Below are positions 7,764 through 16,504 of a stretch of DNA of 64,000 nt, piece by piece (positions within the stretch are counted from its first letter, which is position 1; every line of letters begins with the position of its first letter). The notes beneath the pieces were generated by a model that was not told where the DNA came from, made no database searches, and saw only the letters and a list, made by a program, of their open reading frames with translations. The translations under genes were made by a program, and so were the position numbers. The DNA is from Prolixibacteraceae bacterium. Its GTDB lineage: Bacteria; Bacteroidota; Bacteroidia; Bacteroidales; Prolixibacteraceae. Location of the stretch: contig JAQUIJ010000006.1 of NCBI GenBank assembly GCA_028683385.1, positions 275,318 through 339,317 of the forward strand, in the 5' to 3' direction.

Positions 7764-8879
7764 ATGACAGAAATACCACGTAAATTAATTGTTCCCAAAA
7801 ATATTACCGATGCGCTTCGGAGTGTGATTTTCCCCGGAAGTAATCAGGATGTCGTTTCGCTTGATATGGCTCAGGAAATTCGGGTTGCCGGTAGAAAAGT
7901 TACTTTTTCGCTGGTTTTTCAACGTTCGGATGACCCGAATATGGCTGCCGTTATTGCGGCCTGCGAGGAAGCCATTCTGACTCACCTTGGTTCCGATGTT
8001 GAAATAAAAGGCAACATCACTGCAAAGGCGATTCATCAAATGGAACGCCCGATTTTGCCGGGAGTTAAAAACCTGATTGCTATTGCTTCAGGAAAAGGGG
8101 GCGTTGGAAAATCAACAGTTTCAGTAAATCTGGCCATTGCATTGGCTAAAACTGGTGCCAAAGTCGGACTGATTGATGCCGATATTTTCGGGCCGTCAAT
8201 CCCGAAAATGTTTGGAGTTGAGGATGTTAAACCCGCCGGTGTCCGTGTTGATGGGAAAGAACGCATTCAGCCCATCAGTAAATTTGGCGTTAACTTTTTG
8301 TCCATAGGGTTTTTTGTTGCTACTGAAGACGCTGTTATTTGGCGGGGACCAATGGCTTCGAACGCGCTTAAACAATTAATAACCGACGGCAATTGGGGAA
8401 CATTGGATTATTTGCTTTTCGATCTTCCTCCCGGAACCAGCGATATTCACCTCACTTTGGTTCAAACTGTTCCCATTTCAGGAGCTGTTATTGTTACCAC
8501 TCCTCAGGATGTAGCTTTGGCTGATGTAATCAGAGGTGTAAACATGTTCAAAGGGAAAGGTGTAGATGTTCCGGTTCTCGGACTCATTGAAAATATGGCA
8601 TGGTTTACTCCTGAAGAACTTCCCGAAAACAAATACTACATTTTCGGCAAGGATGGCGGCCTAAAACTGGCCGAACGGCTTGAATTGCCTTTACTTGGAC
8701 AAATACCAATTGTGCAGGGAATTCGCGAAGGCGGCGATTCGGGTAATCCGGTTGCCTGGGACGAAAACTCTATAACTGGAAAAGTATTTGCTGAGATAGC
8801 TTCTAATTTAATTCGTGAATCCGACGCACGAAACGCAAATCTGGATCCGACAAAAAAAGTAAAAGTCAGTCGAAAATAG
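7764..8879 (+). CDS. mrp: Mrp/NBP35-type P-loop ATPase
   Basis: 371 residues. Mrp/ApbC proteins are cytosolic carriers that assemble or transfer iron-sulfur clusters. An N-terminal MIP18-like domain (residues 1-90) precedes the ATPase. The deviant Walker A is GKGGVGKST near 110, followed by LIDADIFGPSIPKMFG and DLPPGTSD. The usual CPxC cluster motif after ENM is absent: this protein has ENMAWFTPEELPENKYYIFG. I believe that cysteine-free form is common in Bacteroidota Mrp proteins, so it is probably not damage. It has its own terminator. Confidence 0.9.
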   Translation: MTEIPRKLIVPKNITDALRSVIFPGSNQDVVSLDMAQEIRVAGRKVTFSLVFQRSDDPNMAAVIAACEEAILTHLGSDVEIKGNITAKAIHQMERPILPGVKNLIAIASGKGGVGKSTVSVNLAIALAKTGAKVGLIDADIFGPSIPKMFGVEDVKPAGVRVDGKERIQPISKFGVNFLSIGFFVATEDAVIWRGPMASNALKQLITDGNWGTLDYLLFDLPPGTSDIHLTLVQTVPISGAVIVTTPQDVALADVIRGVNMFKGKGVDVPVLGLIENMAWFTPEELPENKYYIFGKDGGLKLAERLELPLLGQIPIVQGIREGGDSGNPVAWDENSITGKVFAEIASNLIRESDARNANLDPTKKVKVSRK

Positions 8880-8902
8880 ACGACTGATCGCTCAAAATAT
8901 TT

Positions 8903-8948
8903 AATGGAACATTTTGTCAATCTTATGGACAAATGTTCCATTTTTTTT
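8903..8948 (+). terminator. Terminator after mrp
   Basis: ATGGAACATTTTGTC pairs with GACAAATGTTCCAT with one bulged T, followed by eight T residues (8941-8948). This is a long, strong intrinsic terminator. Confidence 0.85.
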
Positions 8949-9044
8949 ATGCCTGTTGGTGATTTGTTTTTGTAAGTAATTCATATAAAGATTGTTATTT
9001 AAAATTTATTGTCACTCTTTGCGTCCATCTTGACTTTATGATTT

Positions 9045-9075
9045 CTTGGCTTAGTCGATTAAATTTCTATTTTTG
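9045..9075 (+). promoter_or_regulatory. Putative promoter of the sugar transporter/ROK kinase operon
   Basis: CTTG at 9045-9048 and TATTTTTG at 9068-9075 are separated by 19 bases, matching the Bacteroidota pattern TTTG-N19-21-TAnnTTTG. Transcription would begin near 9082, about 40 bases before ATG 9123. Confidence 0.5.
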
Positions 9076-9122
9076 TTTAGATAACTACAACTTATTGAAT
9101 TACTTAAACTAACTTTTAATCT

Positions 9123-10532
9123 ATGACAAACCAACCAAGCAGCAATCTCCGGATTGGAATGACCTTTATGGCTTCCATCTTCTTCATTTTTGGATTTATT
9201 ACAAACTTCAACATTGCCATGAAAGATCAGGTGCAACTGGCATTTGATCTGAAAACGCTATATCCGGGATGGGAGAACTTTTTTGCACAACTTGTAAATG
9301 GCGTATTTTTCTTTGCGTATTTCTGCTTCAGCTTTATATCCGGTATGATTATCAAGAAAATTGGCTATAAAAATGGCGTTGTCGTCGGTCTTGTTTTAGT
9401 TGCAACAGGTAGCTACTTGTTCTTTCCAGCTGTTTCGGTTTTGTCGTACCCCTTATTTTTGGGAGCTATATTTGTGATGGCAACCGGGGTCGTATTTTTG
9501 CAAACTGCAGCTAATCCTTACGTTGTGGCTTTAGGGCCGCAAGAAACCGCTCCTGCCCGGCTTAATTTAACTCAGGCTTTAAACGGGGTGGCTACCACCA
9601 TTGCCCCTTACTTAGCTGGAATTCTGGTTTTAGCTCCTGCAGTAATGGCTCTTGAAAATGGAGCTTCTGCACAGGACGCAGCCGATTTTGTTAAAATGCC
9701 ATTTGTTTTAATTGGTTCTGTTGTTGTTTTAATCGCAATTGGAATCATGTTCATTAAATTACCTGAAATTATAGGTGATGCGACTGTTGCATCTATGTCA
9801 GCCTTGAAAAAACCTCAGGTTTGGTTAGGTGCAATTGGGATTTTCTGCTATGTTGGAGCAGAGGTAGGCACTGCTTCTCAAATAAGTAGCTATTTGACTA
9901 ATTTGCTGGATATAGCAAAAGATGAAGCCGTAAAACTAACTGCGATTTATTGGGGTGGAAATATGATTGGCCGTTTTATTGGGTCAGTTTTACTTGGTAC
10001 GCTATCCAAAAATCTGAAATACAGGTATTCTTTGTTTATTTTAGTCTTCGCATTTTTCGTGGGTTGGTTTATCTTCTCGGCAGGTGTGAAAGACGGACAG
10101 TTTATTTTTGAATCGAAACCAATTTATGGCATAATTTTCTTTATTATTGCGGTTGTCAATTTTTTATTGATGCTTTTGGGCAAAGGTATTGCAAACGTTT
10201 CTTTGGGAATTTTCGGAGCAGCAAATATGTTCCTTGTTTTAGCCGGATTTCTGTTGCCACCGCAAATCGGAATGTGGTGTTTGCTTTCAGTAGGGTTCTT
10301 TAACTCGATCATGTTCCCCAATATTTTCTCATTGGGTGTTAACGATCTTGATCCTTCCGAAATGCCAATTGCATCCGGTATGATCAATACAATGATCGTT
10401 GGTGGATCTGTTGTCCCGGTGGTTATGGGCGCTATAACTGATTCAGTAAGTTTGAAAGCTGCCTTATTAGTTCCTATAATTTGTTATGCATATATCACGT
10501 TCTTTGCATTAAAAGGAAGTAAAATTCGATAA
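9123..10532 (+). CDS. Sugar MFS transporter, FHS (glucose/galactose/fucose) family
   Basis: 469 residues with about twelve hydrophobic segments. Family features include the N-terminal FIFGFITNFN start of helix 1, the loop GMIIKKIGYKNG between helices 2 and 3 and FLQTAANPYVVALGP in helix 4, typical of the GluP/FucP (FHS) proton-sugar symporters. It sits 24 bases upstream of a ROK sugar kinase, so the pair probably imports and then phosphorylates a hexose. The substrate cannot be read from sequence; glucose, galactose or fructose are all possible. Confidence 0.88.
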   Translation: MTNQPSSNLRIGMTFMASIFFIFGFITNFNIAMKDQVQLAFDLKTLYPGWENFFAQLVNGVFFFAYFCFSFISGMIIKKIGYKNGVVVGLVLVATGSYLFFPAVSVLSYPLFLGAIFVMATGVVFLQTAANPYVVALGPQETAPARLNLTQALNGVATTIAPYLAGILVLAPAVMALENGASAQDAADFVKMPFVLIGSVVVLIAIGIMFIKLPEIIGDATVASMSALKKPQVWLGAIGIFCYVGAEVGTASQISSYLTNLLDIAKDEAVKLTAIYWGGNMIGRFIGSVLLGTLSKNLKYRYSLFILVFAFFVGWFIFSAGVKDGQFIFESKPIYGIIFFIIAVVNFLLMLLGKGIANVSLGIFGAANMFLVLAGFLLPPQIGMWCLLSVGFFNSIMFPNIFSLGVNDLDPSEMPIASGMINTMIVGGSVVPVVMGAITDSVSLKAALLVPIICYAYITFFALKGSKIR

Positions 10533-10556
10533 TCAAATTTTTTAATAATATACTCA

Positions 10557-11534
10557 ATGAAAAAAGTAGCAATAGGTGTCGATATTGGCGGAACGAACAC
10601 TGCCATTGGTGTTGTTGATGAATTAGGAAATGTAGTCGCAAAAGGAAACATTTCAACCCGAACAGATGGTGATGTTGATCGATATGTTGATGATCTATCA
10701 TCAGCAATCCATGAATTAATCAATTCGGTTAAACTTGTAAATCCTGAAATCGAAATTCAGGGTATTGGAATTGGAGCTCCAAACGCAAATTATTATGCCG
10801 GAACAATTGAATATGCTGCCAACCTGGCCTTTAAAGGTGTCGTACCTCTTGTGAAACTTCTTAAACTCAAATTTCCTGAATTGAAGGCCATCTCGATGAC
10901 CAACGATGCCAACGCTGCTGCGATTGGCGAGATGATCTATGGCGGCGCTGTTGGAATGAAAAACTTTGTGATGTACACTCTTGGGACTGGTGTTGGAAGT
11001 GGAATCGTTGTCAATGGTGATTTGGTATATGGCGATGACGGTTTTGCCGGCGAATGTGGTCACACCACCTTAATACCTGGCGGAAGGCTGTGTGGTTGCG
11101 GTGCGCTTGGTCACTTTGAAGCCTACTGCTCAGCTCCGGGCATGAAACGTACCGCTTTTGAGCTGTTGGTGAAATACAATGCTACCGACAGTTTATTGGC
11201 AGACAAATCTTTTAACGAACTCGATTCGAAAATGATTTTTGATGCTGCTGAAAGAGGTGATAAAGTAGCCAACGAAGTATTTGAACAAACCGGGAAATGG
11301 CTTGGACAAGGTTTCGCCGATACCGCTCATCACCTGAGTCCTGAAGCCATCTTTTTATTTGGCGGTCCGACAGCTGCGGGCGACTATATTTTCAAACCAG
11401 CGAAAGAAAGTATGGAAAAGCATTTGTTAACGTCTTTTAAAAATAAGATCCAGATTTTGCCTTCACAGCTAAAACCTGGCGATGCAGCAATTGTTGGTGC
11501 AAGCGCATTGGTTTATCAGGAACTTAAAAAATAA
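10557..11534 (+). CDS. ROK family sugar kinase (probable glucokinase)
   Basis: 325 residues. The ATP-binding motif GVDIGGTNTAIGVVD starts at residue 7, the catalytic Asp lies in TNDANAAAIGE near 120, and GTGVGSGIVV follows. The ROK zinc motif CxCGxxGCxE is CGCGALGHFE here: the third cysteine is histidine, which could still bind zinc. It probably phosphorylates the sugar brought in by the transporter directly upstream. Glucokinase or fructokinase activity is inference. A terminator follows. Confidence 0.88.
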   Translation: MKKVAIGVDIGGTNTAIGVVDELGNVVAKGNISTRTDGDVDRYVDDLSSAIHELINSVKLVNPEIEIQGIGIGAPNANYYAGTIEYAANLAFKGVVPLVKLLKLKFPELKAISMTNDANAAAIGEMIYGGAVGMKNFVMYTLGTGVGSGIVVNGDLVYGDDGFAGECGHTTLIPGGRLCGCGALGHFEAYCSAPGMKRTAFELLVKYNATDSLLADKSFNELDSKMIFDAAERGDKVANEVFEQTGKWLGQGFADTAHHLSPEAIFLFGGPTAAGDYIFKPAKESMEKHLLTSFKNKIQILPSQLKPGDAAIVGASALVYQELKK

Positions 11535-11591
11535 AAAAAAATACATATAGCTGATTGTTAGGATATAACAGTCAGATTTGTCTAAATATTA

Positions 11592-11628
11592 AAAGGGAAG
11601 AACGGCTATTTTGGGCTGTCTTCCCTTT
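11592..11628 (+). terminator. Terminator of the transporter/kinase operon
   Basis: AAAGGGAAG pairs with CTTCCCTTT, extended inward by ACGGC against GCTGT with one bulged A. The right arm ends in TTT and is followed by GTTTATTTTTAT, a loose U-rich tail. Confidence 0.65.
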
Positions 11629-11714
11629 GTTTATTTTTATTAATATTTGTTAATAACTTATGTGGGTTGTTGAAAAATTCATAGCTTCACAAACGAAACA
11701 ACAAAACAGAGCGT

Positions 11715-12524
11715 TTGAAAAACATAAAAAAACATATTATTCCAGTACTTTTTATACTCTTTTCGGTATTCATTTTTCACAAAAGTGCCCATGCCGCGGG
11801 AGCTCTTAAAAAAGTAAAATACAATTATCTTTTACATTTGCCTGACGATTATGGCAAGGATCCAAATAAAAAATGGCCTGTTATTTTTTACCTGCATGGT
11901 CGTCATGCCAGCGGAAAAAATCTGGAAAGTTTGGAACGTTACGGATTGCCATATTATCTCGATAAAGGTAAAAAGGTGGATTTCATCGTCGTATCTCCGC
12001 AATGCCCCTGGAATAAAAACTGGGCTTCGGAAGACTGGTTTAATCCGGTTTACGATGAAGTGGCCGCCAAGCTAAAAGTTGATGACTCGCGCGTTTATTT
12101 GATTGGAATGAGTATGGGTGGTTTTGGGACCTGGGCATTGGCAAACCGCATGCCCGATCGTTTTGCCGCCATTTCACCCATGTGCGGAGGTGCCGATGTT
12201 AAATGGGCAAATCAGCTTAGCAAAGTTCCAACCTGGGTTTTCCATGGAACTGCCGACCGGTCAATCCCGATAAGCCGTTCAGAGGTAATTGTAAAAGCGC
12301 TTGAAAAATTAAAGGCTGAAATCAAGTTTACCCGCCTGAAAAACATGGGGCACGACATCAGCAAACAATTCGACAATAACGAATTATACAGTTGGCTGTT
12401 GGAACATTCGTTGAAAAAAATGCCTTTCTGGCAAGAGCCACTTCCTTTCATCAAAACCATTGCCGCGTTTAAAGTCACGGCTAATCCTCCGTTGAAGTCG
12501 GCTGGCTATGCCTTTGCAGACTAA
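11715..12524 (+). CDS. Secreted alpha/beta-hydrolase (esterase/peptidase-like)
   Basis: 269 residues with an N-terminal signal peptide (basic KNIKKH, hydrophobic IIPVLFILFSVFIF, then a likely cleavage after SAHA). The catalytic triad is visible: Ser in GMSMGGFG near residue 135, Asp in HGTADRSIP near 185 and His in KNMGHD near 215; the oxyanion region is FYLHGRH. This is the predicted phospholipase/carboxylesterase group often secreted in polysaccharide breakdown. The start is TTG 11715, since starting later would remove the signal peptide. The substrate is unknown. Confidence 0.8.
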   Translation: MKNIKKHIIPVLFILFSVFIFHKSAHAAGALKKVKYNYLLHLPDDYGKDPNKKWPVIFYLHGRHASGKNLESLERYGLPYYLDKGKKVDFIVVSPQCPWNKNWASEDWFNPVYDEVAAKLKVDDSRVYLIGMSMGGFGTWALANRMPDRFAAISPMCGGADVKWANQLSKVPTWVFHGTADRSIPISRSEVIVKALEKLKAEIKFTRLKNMGHDISKQFDNNELYSWLLEHSLKKMPFWQEPLPFIKTIAAFKVTANPPLKSAGYAFAD

Positions 12525-12580
12525 TTCACATTTCTGAAAACAACATCAGGATAATTTAAGTTGAGGATTGAAATTAGTTG

Positions 12581-12588
12581 TAGTTTTG
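12581..12588 (+). promoter_or_regulatory. Putative -7 box abutting yidD
   Basis: TAGTTTTG fits TAnnTTTG and ends five bases before ATG 12594. Transcription would then begin at or next to the start codon, suggesting a leaderless mRNA. Confidence 0.35.
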
Positions 12589-12593
12589 TTTCA

Positions 12594-12863
12594 ATGAAGG
12601 CAATTTATCGATTCATATTACGATTTTTAGGTTGGATTCTGATGGTTCCGGTATATTTTTACAAATATGCCATCTCACCACTCACCTCACCTTCGTGCAG
12701 ACACGAACCAACTTGTTCTCAATACGCCATTGATGCCATCCGGATTCACGGCCCTTTCAAAGGCTTCTGGCTTGGTACTAAACGAATCTCCAAATGTCAT
12801 CCATGGGGAACACACGGTTACGATCCGGTGCCACCGAAAAAAGAGAAATTCGTTTCAAAGTAA
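12594..12863 (+). CDS. yidD: Membrane protein insertion efficiency factor YidD
   Basis: 89 residues from ATG 12594. YidD is a small membrane-associated protein that assists YidC-dependent membrane protein insertion. Diagnostic residues are [15 protein letters not shown] (family form C.F.PTCS.YA) and the following [18 protein letters not shown] and GYDPVP. A hydrophobic N-terminal stretch ([17 protein letters not shown]) provides the membrane contact. It stands alone, not in an rpmH-rnpA cluster. Confidence 0.93.
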   Translation: MKAIYRFILRFLGWILMVPVYFYKYAISPLTSPSCRHEPTCSQYAIDAIRIHGPFKGFWLGTKRISKCHPWGTHGYDPVPPKKEKFVSK

Positions 12864-12946
12864 AAAATTCTCGTTGCTCTTACCACAAAGATTATAAGTT
12901 CTTGTTGTACTCTATTCCGAAAGATAACCAAACGTGTGAAATTTCG

Positions 12947-12954
12947 TAACTTTA
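12947..12954 (+). promoter_or_regulatory. Possible -7 box for the restriction-modification genes
   Basis: TAACTTTA differs from TAnnTTTG only at the last base. It lies 23 bases before the GTG at 12978 and downstream of the GTG at 12936, so it supports the later start for the endonuclease. No -33 element is evident. Confidence 0.3.
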
Positions 12955-12977
12955 CAATCAAAATAAAACAGCAACCA

Positions 12978-13613
12978 GTGGATGAATTAAAACAAAAGAT
13001 TAAGAATCTAGCAGAAATCTATTCTTCGAACCTCAAAAATAAGATGGCGGCAAGAATGGAAGAAATGAAAGCTGATGACAACTCACATTATCTGATTTAT
13101 AGAGTATTGGGTATTTCAACTCAAGAAGGGCAGCTTATTGATGCTTACCAAAATACAGGACGGTTCCTTTACAAATATGCTGGTTCATTCCTAGAAGAAG
13201 CTGCTACTTTGTGTTTTAATTCTAAATTTCCGGATGGTATCAAAACAAAAATAGAGAATACGATTGGACAACGCCCAAAAACATTTGAAATAGACTTCTT
13301 AAATGGAAATGATGCTTTAGAAGTTAAGTGGCGAGATGCAACAACCGATGGAGACCATATAACAAAAGAACATACACGAGTTCAGGTTATTAAAGCCCAC
13401 GGTTACAAACCGATCAGAGTGATGTTCTATTATCCTCAAAGAGAGCAGGCAATAAGAATTCAGGAAACTTTAAAAACACTTTATGCTGGTGTTGAAGGGG
13501 AATATTATGGCGGCAACGAAGCTTGGGTATTTTTACATCAATATTCAGGAGTTGATCTGAAGTCTATTTTAACAGAAATTGCATCTGAAAGGACTCCCGG
13601 AAATGGAAACTAA
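12978..13613 (+). CDS. ApaLI-type type II restriction endonuclease
   Basis: 211 residues from GTG 12978; GTG 12936 would add 14 more. The middle of the protein matches my memory of the ApaLI endonuclease family: MKADDNSHYLIYRVLG near residue 32, then EIDFLNGNDALEVKWRDATTDGDHI. The PD-(D/E)xK-like active site would be EID followed by EVK eleven residues later. ApaLI cuts GTGCAC; that specificity is inferred, not shown. The methyltransferase gene overlaps its last 11 bases. AT-rich composition relative to the flanking genes suggests horizontal acquisition. Confidence 0.78.
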   Translation: MDELKQKIKNLAEIYSSNLKNKMAARMEEMKADDNSHYLIYRVLGISTQEGQLIDAYQNTGRFLYKYAGSFLEEAATLCFNSKFPDGIKTKIENTIGQRPKTFEIDFLNGNDALEVKWRDATTDGDHITKEHTRVQVIKAHGYKPIRVMFYYPQREQAIRIQETLKTLYAGVEGEYYGGNEAWVFLHQYSGVDLKSILTEIASERTPGNGN

Positions 13614-14802
13614 TAAAATCATACACGGTAATTGTATTGAAAAGCTAAAAGAAATTGAAGCTAATAGAATCGATCTAGTATACTTCGACCCACCATTTTT
13701 CACACAGAAGAAACATTCTCTTTCAAATCGAGAAAACTCAAAGATTTATGAGTTTGAGGATAAACATGAATCACTAAAAGAATACTTAGGCCTCATAGAA
13801 AATACTTTGATTCATTGTAAGCGGGTTTTGAAAGATACTGGAAGTGTATTTCTTCATTGCGATAAAACAGCATCACATAACATTAGAATTGTATTAGATA
13901 AAGTTTTTGGTAAAGAAAATTTTCAAAGTGAAATCGTTTGGTCTTATAAGCGTTGGTCAAATGCAAAAAAAGGTCTTTTAAACTCTCATCAAATTATTTT
14001 TTTCTACTCTAAAACCGATGACTTTAAGTTTAATACTCTTTACACAAATTATTCAGCAACAACAAATCTTGATCAGATTTTACAAGATAGGGAAAGAGAT
14101 GGAAACGGAAAGTCTGTTTATAAAAAAGATGAAAATGGTAACGCAATATTAGGGAAAGAAAAAAAAGGAGTTCCGTTATCTGATGTTTGGGAAATCCCTT
14201 ACTTAAATCCAAAAGCAAAAGAAAGAACAGGTTATCCGACTCAAAAGCCAGTATTATTACTCAATCAAATCATTACTATTGCCACCGACGAAGGAGATTT
14301 AGTGCTAGATCCTTTTTGTGGAAGTGGCACGACTTGTGTTTCAGCCAAATCACTTAAAAGAAACTATATTGGAATTGATCTTTCAATTGATGCAGTTGAA
14401 TTAGCAAATTCCCGGTTGGCCGAAATGATAATTTCAGAATCTAATTTATTAACTAAAGGTTCTGCTGAATACATAGAGAAAACAGAGAAAGAATTGGCAA
14501 TACTTCAGAATATTAATGCTTTCCCTGTTCAACGTAATTCAGGAATTGATGGCTTTTTAAAAGAGCATTTTGAAGGAATGCCTGTCCCAGTAAAAATTCA
14601 GGGAGATTATGAAACAATTGAAGATGCGATTGAAAAACTGGAAAAAGCATCAATAGGTAAAGGTTATTCTATGAAAATAGTTATTCAGACGAAAGAATCA
14701 GAAACAAGCAGGCTATTTGTCTTTCACTCGGACGTTGAAATAATAAAATCGTTAGAGCTTCAAGCCAAAGAGTTAACCAAAAGATTGTCAAAAGCGAAAT
14801 AG
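13603..14802 (+). CDS. Type II DNA methyltransferase, beta class
   Basis: 399 residues from ATG 13603, which overlaps the endonuclease end. Catalytic motif IV is DPPF at residues 29-32 and the SAM motif DPFCGSGTT lies near 235. The order IV before I defines the beta class (N6-adenine or N4-cytosine). A central target-recognition region carries charged inserts (DRERDGNGKSVYKKDENG), and the C-terminal extension of about 120 residues is not needed for the core fold. It presumably protects the site cut by its partner; the adenine or cytosine target is not decidable from sequence. Confidence 0.9.
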   Translation: METNKIIHGNCIEKLKEIEANRIDLVYFDPPFFTQKKHSLSNRENSKIYEFEDKHESLKEYLGLIENTLIHCKRVLKDTGSVFLHCDKTASHNIRIVLDKVFGKENFQSEIVWSYKRWSNAKKGLLNSHQIIFFYSKTDDFKFNTLYTNYSATTNLDQILQDRERDGNGKSVYKKDENGNAILGKEKKGVPLSDVWEIPYLNPKAKERTGYPTQKPVLLLNQIITIATDEGDLVLDPFCGSGTTCVSAKSLKRNYIGIDLSIDAVELANSRLAEMIISESNLLTKGSAEYIEKTEKELAILQNINAFPVQRNSGIDGFLKEHFEGMPVPVKIQGDYETIEDAIEKLEKASIGKGYSMKIVIQTKESETSRLFVFHSDVEIIKSLELQAKELTKRLSKAK

Positions 14803-14833
14803 AACATAAAAGTTTAAGTTTCATAAATCGAAC

Positions 14834-14841
14834 TATCTTTG
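14834..14841 (+). promoter_or_regulatory. Putative -7 box of the znu operon
   Basis: TATCTTTG matches TAnnTTTG, 41 bases before the znuA ATG. I see no convincing -33 box and no recognisable Zur operator. Confidence 0.45.
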
Positions 14842-14882
14842 GGTGAAAATGTTTAAAGCTCTTCAGAATCCACTTATAAACC

Positions 14883-15740
14883 ATGAAGAATTACTTTTAT
14901 TTGATTTTTGTTATCCTCTTTGCGTGTCAGCCCAAGTCCAGGGAAGCATCCACTCTGGTTTCGGTGAGTATCCTTCCGCAAAAGTATTTTGTTGAGCAAA
15001 TTGCAGGTAATTTAGTACAGGTCAATGTGCTGGTTCCTCCTGGAAGCAGTCCGCATAATTACGAAGTTCTTCCTTCGCAGATGAAAGATTTGGCCAAATC
15101 AAAAGCCTGGTTGCAAATCGGACTTCTTACTTTCGAAGATGCTTGGAAGGAAAAGATGGCAGAAATTAATAAAGATTTACTGATTGTAAATTGCTCGGAG
15201 GGAATTTCTCCGATTGCCGGGGATGATCACCACGAAGAAGGTCACGAACATGCCGGAGCCTTTGATCCACACATCTGGCTGGCACCTGCCGAAGTTAAGG
15301 TTCTGGCTCAAAATACGCTGAAAATATTGACGAAAAGCTTTCCGGAACATGCTTCTGAATTCGAAAAGAATTATTCACGTTTTATCCTGAAAATCGATTC
15401 GCTTTCGGCACAAATTGAGCAAAAACTGTCCCCGCTGAAGAACCGGAATATCCTGATTTTTCATCCGGCGCTGGCCTATTATGCCCGTCAGTTTAAACTC
15501 GAACAAATTCCGCTCGAACTCGATGGCAAAGAACCATCGCCTAAACACATGAAAGACATTGTGGATTTGGCTCATCAGCAAAACACACATGTTATTTTTA
15601 TCCAGAAAGAGTTTGATCCGGCATTTGCCCAACAGATGGCTCGCGAGATTAATGGTGAAGTGATGATTATTGATCCTCTCGACTACAATTGGGAAAAACA
15701 GATACTTGATATTACTGAAAAAATTGCAGCTCAAGAATGA
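14883..15740 (+). CDS. znuA: Zinc ABC transporter substrate-binding lipoprotein
   Basis: 285 residues. The N-terminal lipoprotein signal ends in LFAC (Cys15), so the protein is membrane-anchored. It belongs to the cluster A-I metal-binding family: VSILPQKYFVEQIAG, PPGSSPHNYE (first ligand His), the His/Glu-rich loop DDHHEEGHEHAG near 117-128 typical of zinc rather than manganese binders, FDPHIWLAP (ligand His) and FHPALAYYARQF (ligand His). It overlaps znuC by four bases. Zinc preference is inferred from the His-rich loop. Confidence 0.92.
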   Translation: MKNYFYLIFVILFACQPKSREASTLVSVSILPQKYFVEQIAGNLVQVNVLVPPGSSPHNYEVLPSQMKDLAKSKAWLQIGLLTFEDAWKEKMAEINKDLLIVNCSEGISPIAGDDHHEEGHEHAGAFDPHIWLAPAEVKVLAQNTLKILTKSFPEHASEFEKNYSRFILKIDSLSAQIEQKLSPLKNRNILIFHPALAYYARQFKLEQIPLELDGKEPSPKHMKDIVDLAHQQNTHVIFIQKEFDPAFAQQMAREINGEVMIIDPLDYNWEKQILDITEKIAAQE

Positions 15741-16504
15741 AGAAACTGCTTGAAATAAAGAACCTCTCTGCTGGGTACGACAACAATATTGTACTCGAAA
15801 ATATTTCTATGGAAGTTTTTTCAGGAGACTTTATTGGCGTTATCGGGCCAAACGGTGGAGGCAAAACCACGCTGATTAAAACCATTCTGGGCCTGATCAA
15901 ACCCGTTTCCGGAGAAATGAAGCTCCACATCAGTAAAACCAATATTGGTTACCTTCCTCAAGTCAATCAGATCGATAAACGGTTTCCGATTTCAGTGATT
16001 GATGTCGTTCGCTCCGGAAAGGCGAATTCTGCCTTGTTCTCGTCGTTTCATAAAAATACCGAGGAAAAGGGGAAAGCCGAATCGTTGCTTGCCGAAATGG
16101 GGATTTCAGCAATCCGAAATAAACCAATTGGTGAGCTTTCGGGAGGGCAAATGCAGCGCGTATTTTTATGCCGGGCTCTGATGAATCGGCCTGAATTGCT
16201 GGTTTTGGACGAACCAAGCACCTATGTCGATAATACTTTTGAAGGCGAATTATACCTGAAACTGAAGGAACTGAACGAGCAAATGGCCATTATCCTGATC
16301 TCGCACGACGTGGGCACCATTTCGTTTTTTGTGAAAACCATTGCGTGCGTCAACCGAAGTTTGCACCATCATCCGAGCAATATCATTACTGAAGAACAAC
16401 TGACTTCGTACAATTGTCCGCTGCAAATTATAACCCATGGAAACATTCCGCACACTGTATTGAAATTACACGACGAACACGATCATCATGAACACAATCA
16501 TTGA
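15737..16504 (+). CDS. znuC: Zinc ABC transporter ATPase
   Basis: 255 residues. Walker A is GPNGGGKTT near residue 37, the signature LSGGQMQRV near 135, Walker B LLVLDEPS near 155 and the switch ILISHD near 187. The tail is unusually histidine-rich (HDEHDHHEHNH), which suggests direct zinc sensing or binding at the cytosolic face. It overlaps znuA by four bases and znuB by 17, consistent with one coupled operon. Confidence 0.93.
   Translation: MKKLLEIKNLSAGYDNNIVLENISMEVFSGDFIGVIGPNGGGKTTLIKTILGLIKPVSGEMKLHISKTNIGYLPQVNQIDKRFPISVIDVVRSGKANSALFSSFHKNTEEKGKAESLLAEMGISAIRNKPIGELSGGQMQRVFLCRALMNRPELLVLDEPSTYVDNTFEGELYLKLKELNEQMAIILISHDVGTISFFVKTIACVNRSLHHHPSNIITEEQLTSYNCPLQIITHGNIPHTVLKLHDEHDHHEHNH

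Noticed and set aside
12936..14802. Phage-defence island larger than a restriction-modification pair
   Set aside because: The flanking genes are yidD and znuA, ordinary housekeeping functions; no further defence genes, integrase or attachment repeats are visible.
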